A program made the position numbers and the translations under genes. A stretch of 64,000 bases of DNA from Atherix ibis (lineage: Eukaryota > Arthropoda > Insecta > Diptera > Athericidae), in assembly GCA_958298945.1 (NCBI GenBank), contig OY282609.1, positions 61,290,220 through 61,354,219 of the forward strand. Reading direction: 5' to 3'. Below, piece by piece: positions 46,179 through 57,391 of the stretch (positions within the stretch are counted from its first letter, which is position 1; every line of letters begins with the position of its first letter). The notes under the pieces were generated by a model. That model worked only from the letters and a program-made list of their open reading frames with translations. It was not told the origin of the DNA and did not search any database.

Positions 46179-47809
46179 AAAAACAAAATTGTGTATTAAA
46201 TAATTGAAAAAATTGTTTTTTTAATAGAAAAATTTAAAAAAATTTCTTTAAATTTGATTTATTTTTAAAAAAAAAAAATCCTATTTGCTGATTAAATATT
46301 GTTCTGCAAAATCATAACTTAATTTGGAAAACTCAGTCGATATGGAAAACTTTTACAAAGAGAGACGAATTTTTAAAACGTAGAATACTAAAAATGAATT
46401 TTCAGTAGAAATTTAAGGAATCTTTATGTTCGCACAGTAAAGGAATAACCAATTCTAAAAATTTTATACAAATTTCATTAATTTGCATTAAAATTTTTTA
46501 TTTTGCCAGAAAATGGTAAAAGTAAAAATATTGATACGTAATATATCGACTTAGAGGATACTGAATTTTTAGTTTGAAATAAAATTGTCAATTATAAAAA
46601 GGAGTTTAATTGGAGTAAATTAATTTACCTTTTAACAATAGGATTTTTTTTATTTTAAAAGGTGAGTATTTTCTCAATTTAAAAATCGAAATTCTACAAA
46701 ATTACAATGTATAAATTGTACCTAACAATCAAAATTTTTAAAGATTATAAAACTTGTTAAAAATGTCATCTAGATTTTTTGGTATCATAAAATATACATA
46801 TTTATAGTTAGAAAGCAGAAAATAATAAATATATAAAAAATGTATATGTTCATGAATCTAAAAACTGGTTCAAATTTATTTACAAGGAATATAAACAAGT
46901 GCAAAAGCGTCGTTTTCTTCTGTATTACACGCTTACGACTGAGACTAAAAAAAAATTTCCCATATTCAGGTTAACATATTTTAATATGCAAAAAAATATT
47001 TTATCGCGCACTTTTTGCTTTTCATTTCATTCCTTTTCGCATTCATGTACTTATTTTCACATTTCTTCCATTTACCTTTTTTTATATTTTTTTCCGATTT
47101 TTCACTCACCACCATCATTTCAGAACTTAAGCATTCGCGTATCCTTATTTTTCTTTCCTCTAACATGTTTATACCATTTTCTTACCAACAACTCCATATT
47201 CGAAATCCTCCAAAAATACCAAATAGCCAAAAATATATTCCAGTGCATATATGTTCACTTATATTACTAATGTACAATACGCATAAACTGCTCCCTATGC
47301 ATATTTACTTGCGCTCGTATATAATGAATACTTTAAAAGAGGGTAAATATTATAAAGCATCGATGGATTTATGATTGAAACGGTGAATATTTTATTAGAT
47401 TGTTTATGATGTTTGCTAGATTTTTATAAATAAATCATTTCGATCAGGTTTACAGAGCACAAATATTTTTTACGCGATCCACATTTCAAATAGATTTCTA
47501 CAAAAATGGCAAAAAAAATTAACAAAAATAGAATTGAACGAATATTTTGATTTCTTATTTAGGAATGAATTGTATTGTGATAAACTATTTATTATTATTT
47601 TTATACTTTTAGTTGAAATTATTTAATTATAATTGCATTATCTTAATATATATTATCCGGAATTCAAAACATCAATTTTTCCTCCTAACAACATTTCTAT
47701 TGTATAATAATTTATGTAACTCTAAAAATAAAAAGATTGTCCAAAAATATGCTATGAAGTTCATATGCTATGTATGAATTATGAATTATGTTTCATAATT
47801 TTTGTAAAG
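46179..47809. other. AT-rich stretch without recognised gene
   Basis: Open frames near 46899-47374 overlap in two registers and encode F/S/L-rich peptides typical of T-rich DNA. I do not support them as genes. Confidence 0.55.
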
Positions 47810-47811
47810 TA

Positions 47812-49042
47812 CCAGGTGTATAAGCTTAAATCCGCTGTTGGGTCATAGATGGCGTGAGTAAGCGTATTAAGCTACCATGGGCACGCCATACTTTTTTTTA
47901 TGAGTTCGACATCTGTCAACATTAATCAGTGCACATTGTCAACAATTTCGTACAATAACATATATTTTTCATTTGGTAATCATGTCTAGTTTTGTGCCAG
48001 AAAAAGACAATTTCTGTTTCAATTTGAAGAAATCAGCTGCCGAATCGCATCGAATGCTTATGGAGGCCTATGGTGTGAGTGCTTTATTAGAAACAACGTG
48101 CCGAGATTGGTTTCGTCGGTTTAAAGACGGCAATTGTGACTTGTGGGACAAGAAGCGTCACAATCGGTCTAGGAAGGTTGAGGACCATCAATTGCAGACT
48201 CTTTTTGACGAAGACGATGCCTAATCGCAAAAAATGCTCGCGGAGCAATTGGGTGTTACTCAACCAGCAATTTCCATGCGTTTGCGTGCCAAGGGGAAGA
48301 TTGAAAATATCGAAAAATGGGTGCCGCGTGAATTGAACGATAGGCAGATGGAGCAACGCTAAAACACATGCGACTTCTTGCTCCCCAGACAAAAAAGAAA
48401 GTCGTTCCTGCATCGAATTGTGACAGGCGATGGATATATTTAAAGAATCTTAGACGCAAGAAATCGTGGGTTGATCCCGGCCAACCATCAACATCGTCCC
48501 CAAGACCAAATCGCTTCGGACGGAAGACGATGCTTTGCGTTTGGTGGGATCAGCAGGTTATCGTCTACTATGAGATGTTGAAACCTGGTGAAACTGTCAA
48601 TGCCTACCGCTATCACCAACATTTGATCAAATTGCACCGTGCTGTGCGTGAAAAAACGACGGATTATCAACAAAGACATGACAAGCTGATTATCCTCCAC
48701 GACAACGCTACTTGTAGACACTCAACTGAGAGGTGCTACCCTACTCCGCTTATTCACCAGACCTGATCCCTTTCGACTACCACCTGTTTTCGTCGCTGGG
48801 CCACACGCTCGCTGAGCAGAACTTCGATTCTTACGAAGACGTCCGAAAATGGCTCTTGATGAGTGGTTTGCCTCGAAAAAGAAGGCATTTTTTTGGCGTG
48901 GTATCCACAAATTGCCCGAGAAATGGGAAAAATGTGTTCCTATCGACAGCAAGTACCTTGAATAAATTTGTTTGTGCTTTCTATGAAAAAAAACATGTGT
49001 TTTTTTGACTAAAAAACAGCGGATTTAAGCTTATACAACTGG
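47812..49042 (+). mobile_element. mariner family A copy A9
   Basis: Near full length. The 5' repeat at 47812 (CCAGGTGTATAAGC) follows TA 47810-47811; the 3' repeat ends at 49042 before TA 49043-49044. Leader and ATG are intact, with small deletions throughout the coding part. Confidence 0.94.
47982..48965 (+). pseudogene. mariner A9 transposase with many small lesions
   Basis: ATG at 47982. A small deletion removes EHMREVLL (MSSFVPEKDNFCFNLKK). The helix-turn-helix is intact to DEDDA, then TAA at 48222. The EKWIYF block (48432) is disrupted by a short deletion, so the first Asp region reads GDGYI. The frame at 48368-48766 runs to HDNA, where a deletion removes PSHTSKMVRNYLE. The PFDYHLF third-Asp block and C-terminus follow in another frame. 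Confidence 0.88.
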
Positions 49043-49044
49043 TA

Positions 49045-50599
49045 TAGAGAATTAAACCCGCTCTTTTAAACTCGTGAAATAAACATTCTTAAGAGCAATG
49101 AAATGATCTTCCACTTCAGTAGTTTTTTTTGTGGATCCCTATTTTTTTTGTTTTTGTTAAAATACTTATACCAATAAGTAAAAAATTACAAAAAGAAGAC
49201 ATAAAGAGAATGCAAAAAAGGAAATCAACTTCAAATATCTATAACCGATAGTGTTTTTACTTTAGTCTTTTGAATATAATTTCCATTATTTAATATAATA
49301 TTAATATTAAATAGTATTTAAAGAATCTTTAGACGAATTTCTATAAATATACACATATATAAGTGATGTAAACTTCACTGAAAGTATATACAATTCATAA
49401 AATAGAAATTTTATATATGATATTTAATATAAAATGTCCGGTATTGATAATATAGCATAGTTTACTGTCGATTTAGTAGTGCATAAGTTATATACTCGTA
49501 CATGCCAGTGAGAGGGTACATAATGGTAAAATTTTTATATGTGCGTGCAGGAAATTTGCAAATAGTGTTTGCATTGATCTAGAAGCATTTTACCAGTCCT
49601 TTTGCACTGCTTTTTTAAATGATTAAAGTTTTGATATCCCAGTCAACGACAGTTTATATACCATATACAAATACTAGAGAGGAATATTTTTATTATACGA
49701 GCATAAATATACATATCGTAAATAGTGCATATGGAAAAATCGTATTTCTCTGAAGATCAAACCATATCAACCATAAATATTGAACAATTCCCGGTGTGTA
49801 CTTGATTCTTGAATATCGAAATCTTGAATATTCTCAATTCTCATACACAGTGTATTTATACAATTTCGATTGAGTGGGTGAATTCGTTCATACAGAAAAT
49901 TTGATTTGCATTTTTTTGACAGGCTAGAGCTGAAGATGTACACGTATATAATATTTGTAAACCAAATTTTATTATTGACTTATTTCGCTCTATTTCATGA
50001 ATTCACCACCAACCTGACTCTCATTCCACCCATACACTATTGCCGCGATTATATATACGTGTATACACGTATTACCATTCCAATTTTTTGAAGATAGTAA
50101 GTTTATATACATACACATATATGAAGAATAAAATCCATTATATAATATTAAATAGTAATGATGATGTCAAAGCCAATACGGTGTTTTATAGATTTTCTAC
50201 TCAATTTTCTGTCTATTGATCATCTATCCTTTTGTATACAAAACATACGCGATACATTTTAGCTTTCTCTCATATATTTACACATATGTAAATGCATTTT
50301 CTTATAAACTGTCATTTAGTCTAGTACATTCCGTTTTTATATTTGAGAAAAGAATGGTAATATTTATTATATTTTTAAGTAAAATTCTATTAAATAAAAT
50401 TTACAAAAAAATGGGATAATATAAGAAAAATTTTAATTAATTTTTCCAAAATGATTATTCATCAATCGGGTAGTAGCGCTTATAAAGTTAGTCACATTAG
50501 AGATTTTAATTTGCATGAAAAACTTAAAGAGTGATTAAAATATTTAAAAATGCTTCGAATAAATTTGAAACACACAATATCCGGCTAAAATTGTGCATG
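49045..50599. other. AT-rich stretch without recognised gene
   Basis: No mobile-element similarity and only short low-complexity frames. Confidence 0.58.
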
Positions 50600-51066
50600 C
50601 CTTTATGATTTAGTCCTTCAGCCCTGGAATTGTATCGAGGTCACAAGCATAGATCTTACTATTCTCGTAGCTCCAAAAAAAAAATAAGTCTAATGCTGCG
50701 AAATTGACCAAAATTTGGGAAAAAATCTCGGCGGCCATTTGATCATATTGTTTCGTAAAATAATGCGTCCTGGAAATTTCGCTCGTAATAAGGCTATTAT
50801 ATCATGCGCTGTATGAAATGGGGCATCGTCCAGTTGATATCACATATTGTCCAAATTCATGTCATGCACTTCGGGTAACGTTCACTGTAATAGCGTTAAC
50901 GGGACTATTTTTGATTACTCCGAAATAGATTGTCTCTAAAAGCACTTCCAATAAATTTTTTAGGCATGTAACAATAGGTTTTTTGTTGAAATTCCCTAAC
51001 TGGTGCTGTAGAGAAGGTACAATTGCCGTGCACGACACAGATAAGGGCCATACTTTCTTCTACAAA
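50600..51066 (-). pseudogene. DDE_3-type (Tc1/mariner superfamily) transposase relic
   Basis: Minus-strand fragments in changing frames: AITVNVTR / ERYPKC, NLDNMWYQ-like LDNM.YQLDDAPFHTAHDIIALLRAKFP, GRIILRN, KWPPRF. This order (TVNGERY, then DxMWFQQDGAxxHTA...LLR, then WPPRSxDLTP) is that of insect DDE_3 transposases, distinct from the DD34D mariners elsewhere in the window. The QQD Asp is kept as LDDAPFH; the last Asp region is lost. Family A copy A10 sits directly at its 5' side, apparently inserted into it. Confidence 0.62.
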
Positions 51067-51068
51067 TA

Positions 51069-52337
51069 TCAGGTCACAGATGGCGTGAGTGAGCGTATTA
51101 AGATACCATGGGCACGTCATACTTTTTTTTATGAGTTTGACATCTGTCAACATTAATCAGTGCACATTGTCAGCAATTTCGTAGAACAACATACATTTTT
51201 CATTTGGTAATCATGTCTAGTTTTGGGCCAGAAAAAGAGCATATGAGGGAAGCTCTGATTTTCTGCTTCAATTTGAAGAAATCGACTGCCGCATTGCATT
51301 GAATGCTTATGGAGGCCTATGGTGACAGTGCTTTATAGGAAACAACGTGCCGAGATTGGTTTCATCGGTTTAAAGACGGCAATTTTGACTTGTGGGATAA
51401 GAAGCGTGAAAATCGGTCTAGGAAGGTTGAGGACCATTAATTGCAGACTCTTTTGGACGAAAACGATACCCAATCGCAAAAAAATGCTCGCGGAGCAATT
51501 GGGTGTTACTCAACCAGCCATTTTCATGCGTCTGCGTGCCATGAAGAAGATTAAAAAGATCGGAAAATGGGTGCCTCGTGAATTGAACGATAGGTAGATG
51601 GCGCGACGCCAAAACACATGCGAAATCTTGCTCGCCAGACAAAAAAGAAAGTCGTTGCTACATCCGATTGTGACAGGCGATGAAAAGTGGATATATTTCA
51701 AGAATCCTAAACGCAAGAAATCGTGGGTTGATCCCGGCCAACCATCAACATCTTCCCCAAGACCAAATCGCTTCGGACGGAAGATGATGCTGTGCGTGTA
51801 GTGGGATAAGTAGGGTATCGTCTATTATGAGATGATGAAACCTGGTGAAACTGTCAATGCCCACCGCTACCACCAACAATTGATCAAATTTCACCGTGCT
51901 CTGCTTGAAAAAAGGACGGATTATCAACAAAGACATAACAAGCTGATTTTCCTCCACGACAACGCACCATCGCACATGTCAAAAATGGTCCGAAACTACT
52001 TGGAGACACTCAACTGGAAGGTGCTACCCCATCCCGCTTATTCATCAGACCTGGCCCCTTCCGACTACCACCTGTTTTCGTCGATGGGCCACACGCTCGC
52101 TGAGCAGCACTTCAATTCTTACGAAGACGTCTAAAAATGGCTTGATGAGTGGTTTGCCTCGAAACAGAAGGAATTTTTTTGCCGTGGTATCCACAAATTG
52201 CCCGAGAGATGGGAAAATGTATAGCTAGCGAGGGCAAGTACTTTGAATAAATTTGTTTTTTTTTTTACAAATTCTTTCTATGAAAAGACATGTGTTTTTT
52301 TGAATAAGGAACAACGGATTTAAGCTTATACACATGG
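51069..52337 (+). mobile_element. mariner family A copy A10
   Basis: The 5' end at 51069 (TCAGGTC after TA 51067-51068) lacks the inner part of the terminal repeat: TCAGG joins directly to TCACAGATGGCG of the leader. The 3' repeat ends at 52337 before TA 52338-52339. All coding blocks are present and nearly full length. Confidence 0.93.
51213..52250 (+). pseudogene. mariner A10 transposase, several stops
   Basis: ATG at 51213 (MSSFGPEKEHMREAL). In-frame stops fall in SHR (TGA near 51301), ALSE (TAG near 51337) and DHQL (TAA near 51437), and one extra A near 51485 shifts the frame. The catalytic half, 51598-52134, is open in one frame apart from a TAG and a TAG near 51800-51813: VTGDEKWIYF, HDNAPSH and PSDYHLF are all intact. 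A TAA in EDVRKW (52132) and a one-base loss in WEKC follow. Confidence 0.9.
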
Positions 52338-52339
52338 TA

Positions 52340-52977
52340 GCAATATTTTTGATATGCAGCTGAGGCAGCTGTACAATGACGAACTAGTATTCTTCGATTT
52401 TTCAGTAATATAGATTTTTTTGAATTTTTCCGCCAAACGGCTTATGGCTGCCTTAGATGACTAGTTTTGTTTATCTAAAAAATAGTGCAGTACGGAAATG
52501 AATTCATTGAAAAATATTGGGATCACATTTACGAGCTGCTCAACTAATTAGCTATAGACTGTAGTTTTGCCAAAAAATTATTTAAAAAAATAAATATCTC
52601 AAAAACAATTTCTATGAAAAATCCGTGTTACCATTATTAAAGCATCCTTTAGTAGGAGAAGCTTCCCTCCAAATTGATATATACAAATTATACTAAGTCG
52701 GGATAACTTTATTTTGTTCACACATAACCAATCGTCATTATTAGTTTCGCACTGTCAGAAAATGGATTTGTTTGCATGTAAGTAAAGGTACTATTAATAG
52801 TCCTTTTTTTTTAAATTGGATCAATGATTTAGTTTTTTTTTTGTAAAATATAAGAAAAATAAAATAAAACAAATATTTGTATTATAGACAGAAAATCCAT
52901 CTTAATTCAATTAGTTAAATTTGATTTTATATTTTTTATTATAAACAGATAATAGCTAATTTGTATAAAATACGATG
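52340..52977. other. AT-rich stretch without recognised gene
   Basis: I see nothing assignable. 52340-52520 could hold more of the relic interrupted by A10, but I could not align it. Confidence 0.5.
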
Positions 52978-53229
52978 TATGAGATCTATTCAAAAAGTAT
53001 GGCGAATTTTGAATTTCCGCGGGTTACAAGTTCGGCCATTTTGAATGCTCAGTTAATTTTTGACAGCTGCTTTGCTTGCACGTGTTTTGGCTCGTCTTCG
53101 ATTTTTGCTCAATTTCAACCAAAAACAGCATCGCATTAACATGGCCAAGGAGCGGTTGGACTCTGTCCGCGACGACCCAAATTTGCTCCAAAGGGTCATA
53201 ATTGGTGAAGAATCATGGGTTTATGATTA

Positions 53230-53258
53230 CGTAGGCTACTATATATATTTCTGGCCTA
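53230..53258 (+). repeat. left terminal inverted repeat of element F
   Basis: 29 bp beginning CGTAGGCTACTATATATA; 28 of 29 match the reverse complement of 54087-54115. Confidence 0.97.
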
Positions 53259-53317
53259 GGCAACACTAAGTGTTGCCAGGTGCGATCTGACATTTCCATT
53301 GGAAAGTTTGACATTTA

Positions 53318-54049
53318 TTGCATGAACACCTGGCCGTAAAAAAGGTTTGTTCTCGTTGGATCCCGCACAATTTGACAATCGCTCAAAAAAAGGCTCGTGT
53401 GGATTGGTGTAAAGAAATGCTGAAAAAATACGATCGCGGTGCTTCAAAAGACGTTTATAAGATCGTCACAGGTGACGAATCATGGATCTATGCGTATGAG
53501 CCCGAAACAAAACAGCAATCGACCGTGTGGGTCTTCCAAGACGAGTCAAATCCAACGAAAGTTGTTCGTGGAAGAAGCACTTCGAAGCAAATGGTCGCTT
53601 GTTTCTTTGGCAAAACTGGTCATGTGGCGACTGTTCCGCTTGTGCAACGTAGGACGGTCAATTCTGAGTGGTACACCACCATTTGTTTGCCTGAAGTCTT
53701 CGGAGAAATTCGAAAAACGAACAAGAGAAGTCGAATCATTGTGCACCATGACAATGCGAGCTCTCACACATCGGCTCAAACCAGCGCCTTTTTGACCGGA
53801 CAAAACGTCGAATTGATGGGTCATCCTCCGTACAGCCCTGACTTGGCACCCAATGACTTCTTTTTATTCCCACACATCAAGAAAAAAATGCGTGGTCAAC
53901 GATTTTCGTCGCCAGAAGATGCTGTTGAAGCATTCAAAAACCATGTTTTGGAGGTGTCTCAATCGGAGTGGAAAAAGTGCTTCGAAAATTGGTTTGAGCG
54001 CATGCAAAAGTGTATAAATCTTGATGGAGAATATTTTGAAAAACAATAA
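53318..54049 (+). CDS. mariner F transposase catalytic domain, uninterrupted but N-terminally deleted
   Basis: An unbroken frame of 243 residues ending in TAA (54047-54049). The conserved part begins at HEHLAVKKVCSRWIPHNLT, the linker that normally follows the helix-turn-helix, then VTGDESWIYAYEPETKQQS (first Asp), VHHDNASSHTS (second) and PYSPDLAPNDFFLFPHIKKKM (third, exactly 34 residues after the second). The C-terminus CINLDGEYFEKQ is complete. The frame follows a TGA at 53309-53311 and has no ATG until codon 34 (53417); the ATG at 53322 is out of frame. It lacks about the first 110 residues of a mariner transposase, so it is not expected to bind the element ends. Confidence 0.9.
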   Translation: MHEHLAVKKVCSRWIPHNLTIAQKKARVDWCKEMLKKYDRGASKDVYKIVTGDESWIYAYEPETKQQSTVWVFQDESNPTKVVRGRSTSKQMVACFFGKTGHVATVPLVQRRTVNSEWYTTICLPEVFGEIRKTNKRSRIIVHHDNASSHTSAQTSAFLTGQNVELMGHPPYSPDLAPNDFFLFPHIKKKMRGQRFSSPEDAVEAFKNHVLEVSQSEWKKCFENWFERMQKCINLDGEYFEKQ

Positions 54050-54086
54050 AACCTTTTTCGTTGATAAATATTCGCATTTTCATTAT

Positions 54087-54115
54087 TAGGCCAGAAATAT
54101 ATATAGTAGCCCACG
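54087..54115 (-). repeat. right terminal inverted repeat of element F
   Basis: 29 bp beginning, on the minus strand, CGTGGGCTACTATATATA. Confidence 0.97.
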
Positions 54116-54694
54116 TATGATGTGGAAAACAAAGCCCAATCATCGCAATGGAAGCTGCCGCACGAGCCATTATAGGGCCGTAGTGCATCATGAGTTCTTG
54201 CCACAGGGTAGAACGGTCAATAAGGCATTTTACCTGCAAGCTATGCGCAAGTTGCGTGAAGCAATCCGCCGTAAACGGCCCGATTTGTGGAAAGAACAAA
54301 AATTGACTTTTGCAACATGATAACGCCCCTGCTTACGCATCGTTGCTTGTGCGCGAATTTTTGGCCAAAAACAACATACTAATAATGACGCAGCCACCGT
54401 ATTCCCCAAATCTGGCCCCCTATGACTTTTTCTTGTTCCCGAAACTGGAGAGCCCCATGAAAGGACGACGTTACGCTACGAATGAGGAGATAAAGACGGC
54501 ATCGAAGGAGGAGCTGAACAAGATCACAAAAAATGATTTTTTGAAGTGCTTCGAGAATTTGAAAAACCATTGGCACAAGTGTATAATATCTGGTGCAGAT
54601 TACTTTGAAGGAGACAAAATAGATATTCATAAATAAATAAATAATTTTTGAAAAGAAACACAAAATTCGCGATACTTTTTGAACAGACCTCATA

Positions 54695-57389
54695 TATCTG
54701 AATTTAATACTTTTTATTATTTTGTTTGCATTACAAAAAAATATATAAATACGCTTTCAATTGATTGAAAAATTATATACATTTTCAATAGAAAAATTTT
54801 GAAAATGAGTTTCGACTTGGAAATTAATTTATGACCATAAATCTGATGTAAATTGCAAAACCCATGAAACCAGGATGATGTGTACTTTTTGAATGACAAT
54901 GGACGATATATGAAAACTTAAATATTTAACATTATTTTGTATTTGAATAATAAAATCTATGGAATTTTATATAGCAGCCATGGACCTAATTGACTTCTAA
55001 AAGTATCCAAAGTACATCCATATGATCTACGTGGTTTAAAAAATGACTGATCATGCCTTCATAGTTATGGGTCTGTACTCGTATGTAATACCTATTAAAA
55101 AAAATGTATATATGTATCTACATATGTGTGAATTTAGTTTGGATACTAGAGCGGACTGGACTTCAATTATAGAGGCTACTAATAGTTTTATGTAGTTCAA
55201 ACATTTTCGTATGTAATTCAATGTTAGGTTAACTATGGTATGGCTATAGGAAATTCTACAACACTTATTCTGATTTATGTAGTCGTAAAGCAAATTACGT
55301 TGATTTGCCGGACACTTGCTGACCAGAAATATTTGAATAGCTATAGTAAGTTGATTTATAGTAGAGTGAAATTTTCATTTTAATTTGATTTTGGAGTTTA
55401 GAATTTTTTCTACATCCTCCAGCCGTTACAATTTTACTTTCATGGTTTTGGGTATTACTTTTATTTATTTTACCCTATAACTATTTAAAAATTTTGTGCT
55501 AAATTAATGGTCTCTTTCACATTTTAGTATTATTTTTCTTTCTGCCACCTACACTATTCTCATGAATTGTATACTTTATATGTATTTCAATTCTATATCA
55601 AAAATGAGAGGACGAAAATTTCATTATGTCAACCTGAAGGTAATAAAAATGTGTATAAGACTATCATTCATTCTTTATTCTGAAATTACATCATGGATCT
55701 TTTTAGAGGTAGAGGATTGAATAAAAAAATGATTCCACAAAGAAGAGAAAAATGATAAAAAAAAAACTATGTAAGTAATAGTATGTAGGGAGGTAAATTA
55801 CATTATACGTATCCTTATGATTAGGGCATTAAAGTATTCAACTGACCATCAAAAACATTTCAAGTTATGGCTTCTTACCGATATTATTTTTGAATTTTTG
55901 ATTTCGATACCTGTAGGATAGTAATAGTTTTTTTTGTTGTTGTTGTAAAATATAGCTAACGGCAGTCTTTTTATAATATATGCTTATAAATTCTGAGTTC
56001 TATCAATATAAATATAAGTAAAATAAAATATATATTAAATAGTATAAATGGAAGGAATATGTATTTATGACAGAAAGTATCTCTTCTTTTAAAGTTAAAA
56101 TATAAAATCGGATACACTATATGGACAACCAAGCACATTTTTTTGTGGTACTTTTACATTTGATTATATCAAAATATCTAAACGTTTATATTTTTCGATT
56201 TTAGAGAGTTTTATAATAATTCCAATACTGCCAGGAGCAGAACTTGTATACATAATAGTATCGATATCAGAATCAGTAAAATCACCTAAACAGTCAAAGA
56301 AAAATTTTCCTTGTGTTTCTGTACTAGCCATCAATTTTTCTTCTTTTTCCTTCGTATTTATTTCTCTCCCTCCTCTCTCATGTCCATTTTTGAATATTTT
56401 TTCTACAATTTTTTCTTCTTTTATTCCTCATACCACCTATACAGGTTGATCTCATACATTTTTATTACGGAATGGAATAATTTTTCATCAATATGTAATA
56501 TTTTGATAAGCAATAATCCTTCGGAAAGGGATCATTGCTTCGTGTACAGGTGAACATACATACTATATGGAATAATATTGGACATATATTCCATAGTTAA
56601 AAGTCATACCATCATTGAATGTATATGGTATATTCTAAAAATACCCTAAAAAAATACATATGATTAGGATGGTAGTTTCTATATCTTGTGTATATGTTAT
56701 TTTTCTTCAAATTTCTGTTCAATAAATTATTTGTACGGAGAGCTCTGTAAAAATAAAAAATAAATTGAAAAATGAATAAATATATATCGATAGTGAGGTT
56801 ACCTTTAGAGTTTGGAAAATTATATTGAAAGTACTAAGGGTGTTGATATAGTTGTAAAAGTATTAGTTGTATTTATATTATTTTCATTTGTGATAAGGCT
56901 TCCAAAATGATTTCAGATAATTTATTATAAAATGTATAAGTATAATAAAAAAAATTAATTTTTTTCCATTTATTTTAATCATATACCTTTCCTTCTTTCA
57001 TTTTCAATTTGGAAAATTTGAATGGAACTATAAAAAAATTGTTAAATTATACAATTAACAATAAATAGATAAATTTTCCTTCAAATATTTTTTAATATTA
57101 TTTTCAAATTTAGATTTCTTTTTATATAAATTGCTTCATTAATATTTCACTTATGATACTGAAAAGAAATCTTATGGAAGCTCGTAATCATTACAAACAG
57201 GATCCAATAATTTTCGATAAGTTAGAATCGAAATTTTTCAGTAAATTAATAATTTTTAGATAAATGGAGGTCATATCTAAAAGGATGAGTGTTTGCTAAC
57301 ATATTTATATGAGATCCTTGCGCAAATTCAAGGCAAGATTATGCGATACTTTGTTTGATCGTGGATAGAAATTAAACATCATTTAGGAA
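54695..57389. other. AT-rich stretch without recognised gene
   Basis: A long stretch with no mobile element that I recognise. Frames near 56311-56553 are T-rich and unconvincing. Confidence 0.58.
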
Positions 57390-57391
57390 TA

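Larger units (their letters stand above)
53230..54115 (+). mobile_element. nested mariner F (886 bp), third mariner lineage, internally deleted
   Basis: Inserted at the TA of the host codons for GYDV: TA 53228-53229 on the left, TA 54116-54117 on the right; deleting it and one TA restores the host B8 sequence. Terminal inverted repeats of 29 bp (53230-53258, 54087-54115) differ at one position. Its transposase is a different DD34D lineage from A, B and C. A deletion has fused the leader to the middle of the gene, removing the DNA-binding N-terminus. The lack of decay suggests it is the youngest DNA element here. Confidence 0.96.
53110..54636 (+). pseudogene. mariner B8 transposase, split by element F
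   Basis: Before the insertion: QKQHRINMAKERLDSV and VIIGEESWVYDY, where the first catalytic Asp is changed (GDE to GEE). After it: VENKAQSSQWKL, a deletion to the VVHHEFLPQGRTVNK block, a frameshift near 54318, then 54310-54636 open with QHDNAPAYASLLVRE, PYSPNLAPYDFFLFPK (third Asp kept) and the C-terminus GADYFEGDKIDIH. Confidence 0.88.
52980..54692 (+). mobile_element. mariner family B copy B8, host of a nested mariner
   Basis: Ends: TGAGATCTATTC at 52980 after TA 52978-52979, and the 3' repeat ending at 54692 before TA 54693-54694. Removing the inserted element F (53230-54115) leaves about 0.83 kb. It has the leader deletion (FGAATTTCCGCGGGTTAC joined to AAGTTCGGCC) and the helix-turn-helix deletion junction shared with B6 and B7 (53108). 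The second catalytic Asp (LQHDNAPAYAS) is retained here. Confidence 0.92.

Noticed and set aside
46899..47374. Two overlapping open frames of about 120 codons rich in Phe, Ser and Leu
   Set aside because: They overlap in different registers, lie in T-rich DNA, contain no known motif and have no surrounding gene structure.
53322..53324. ATG at the front of element F as the start codon
   Set aside because: It is out of frame with the conserved catalytic domain; the first in-frame ATG is at 53417.
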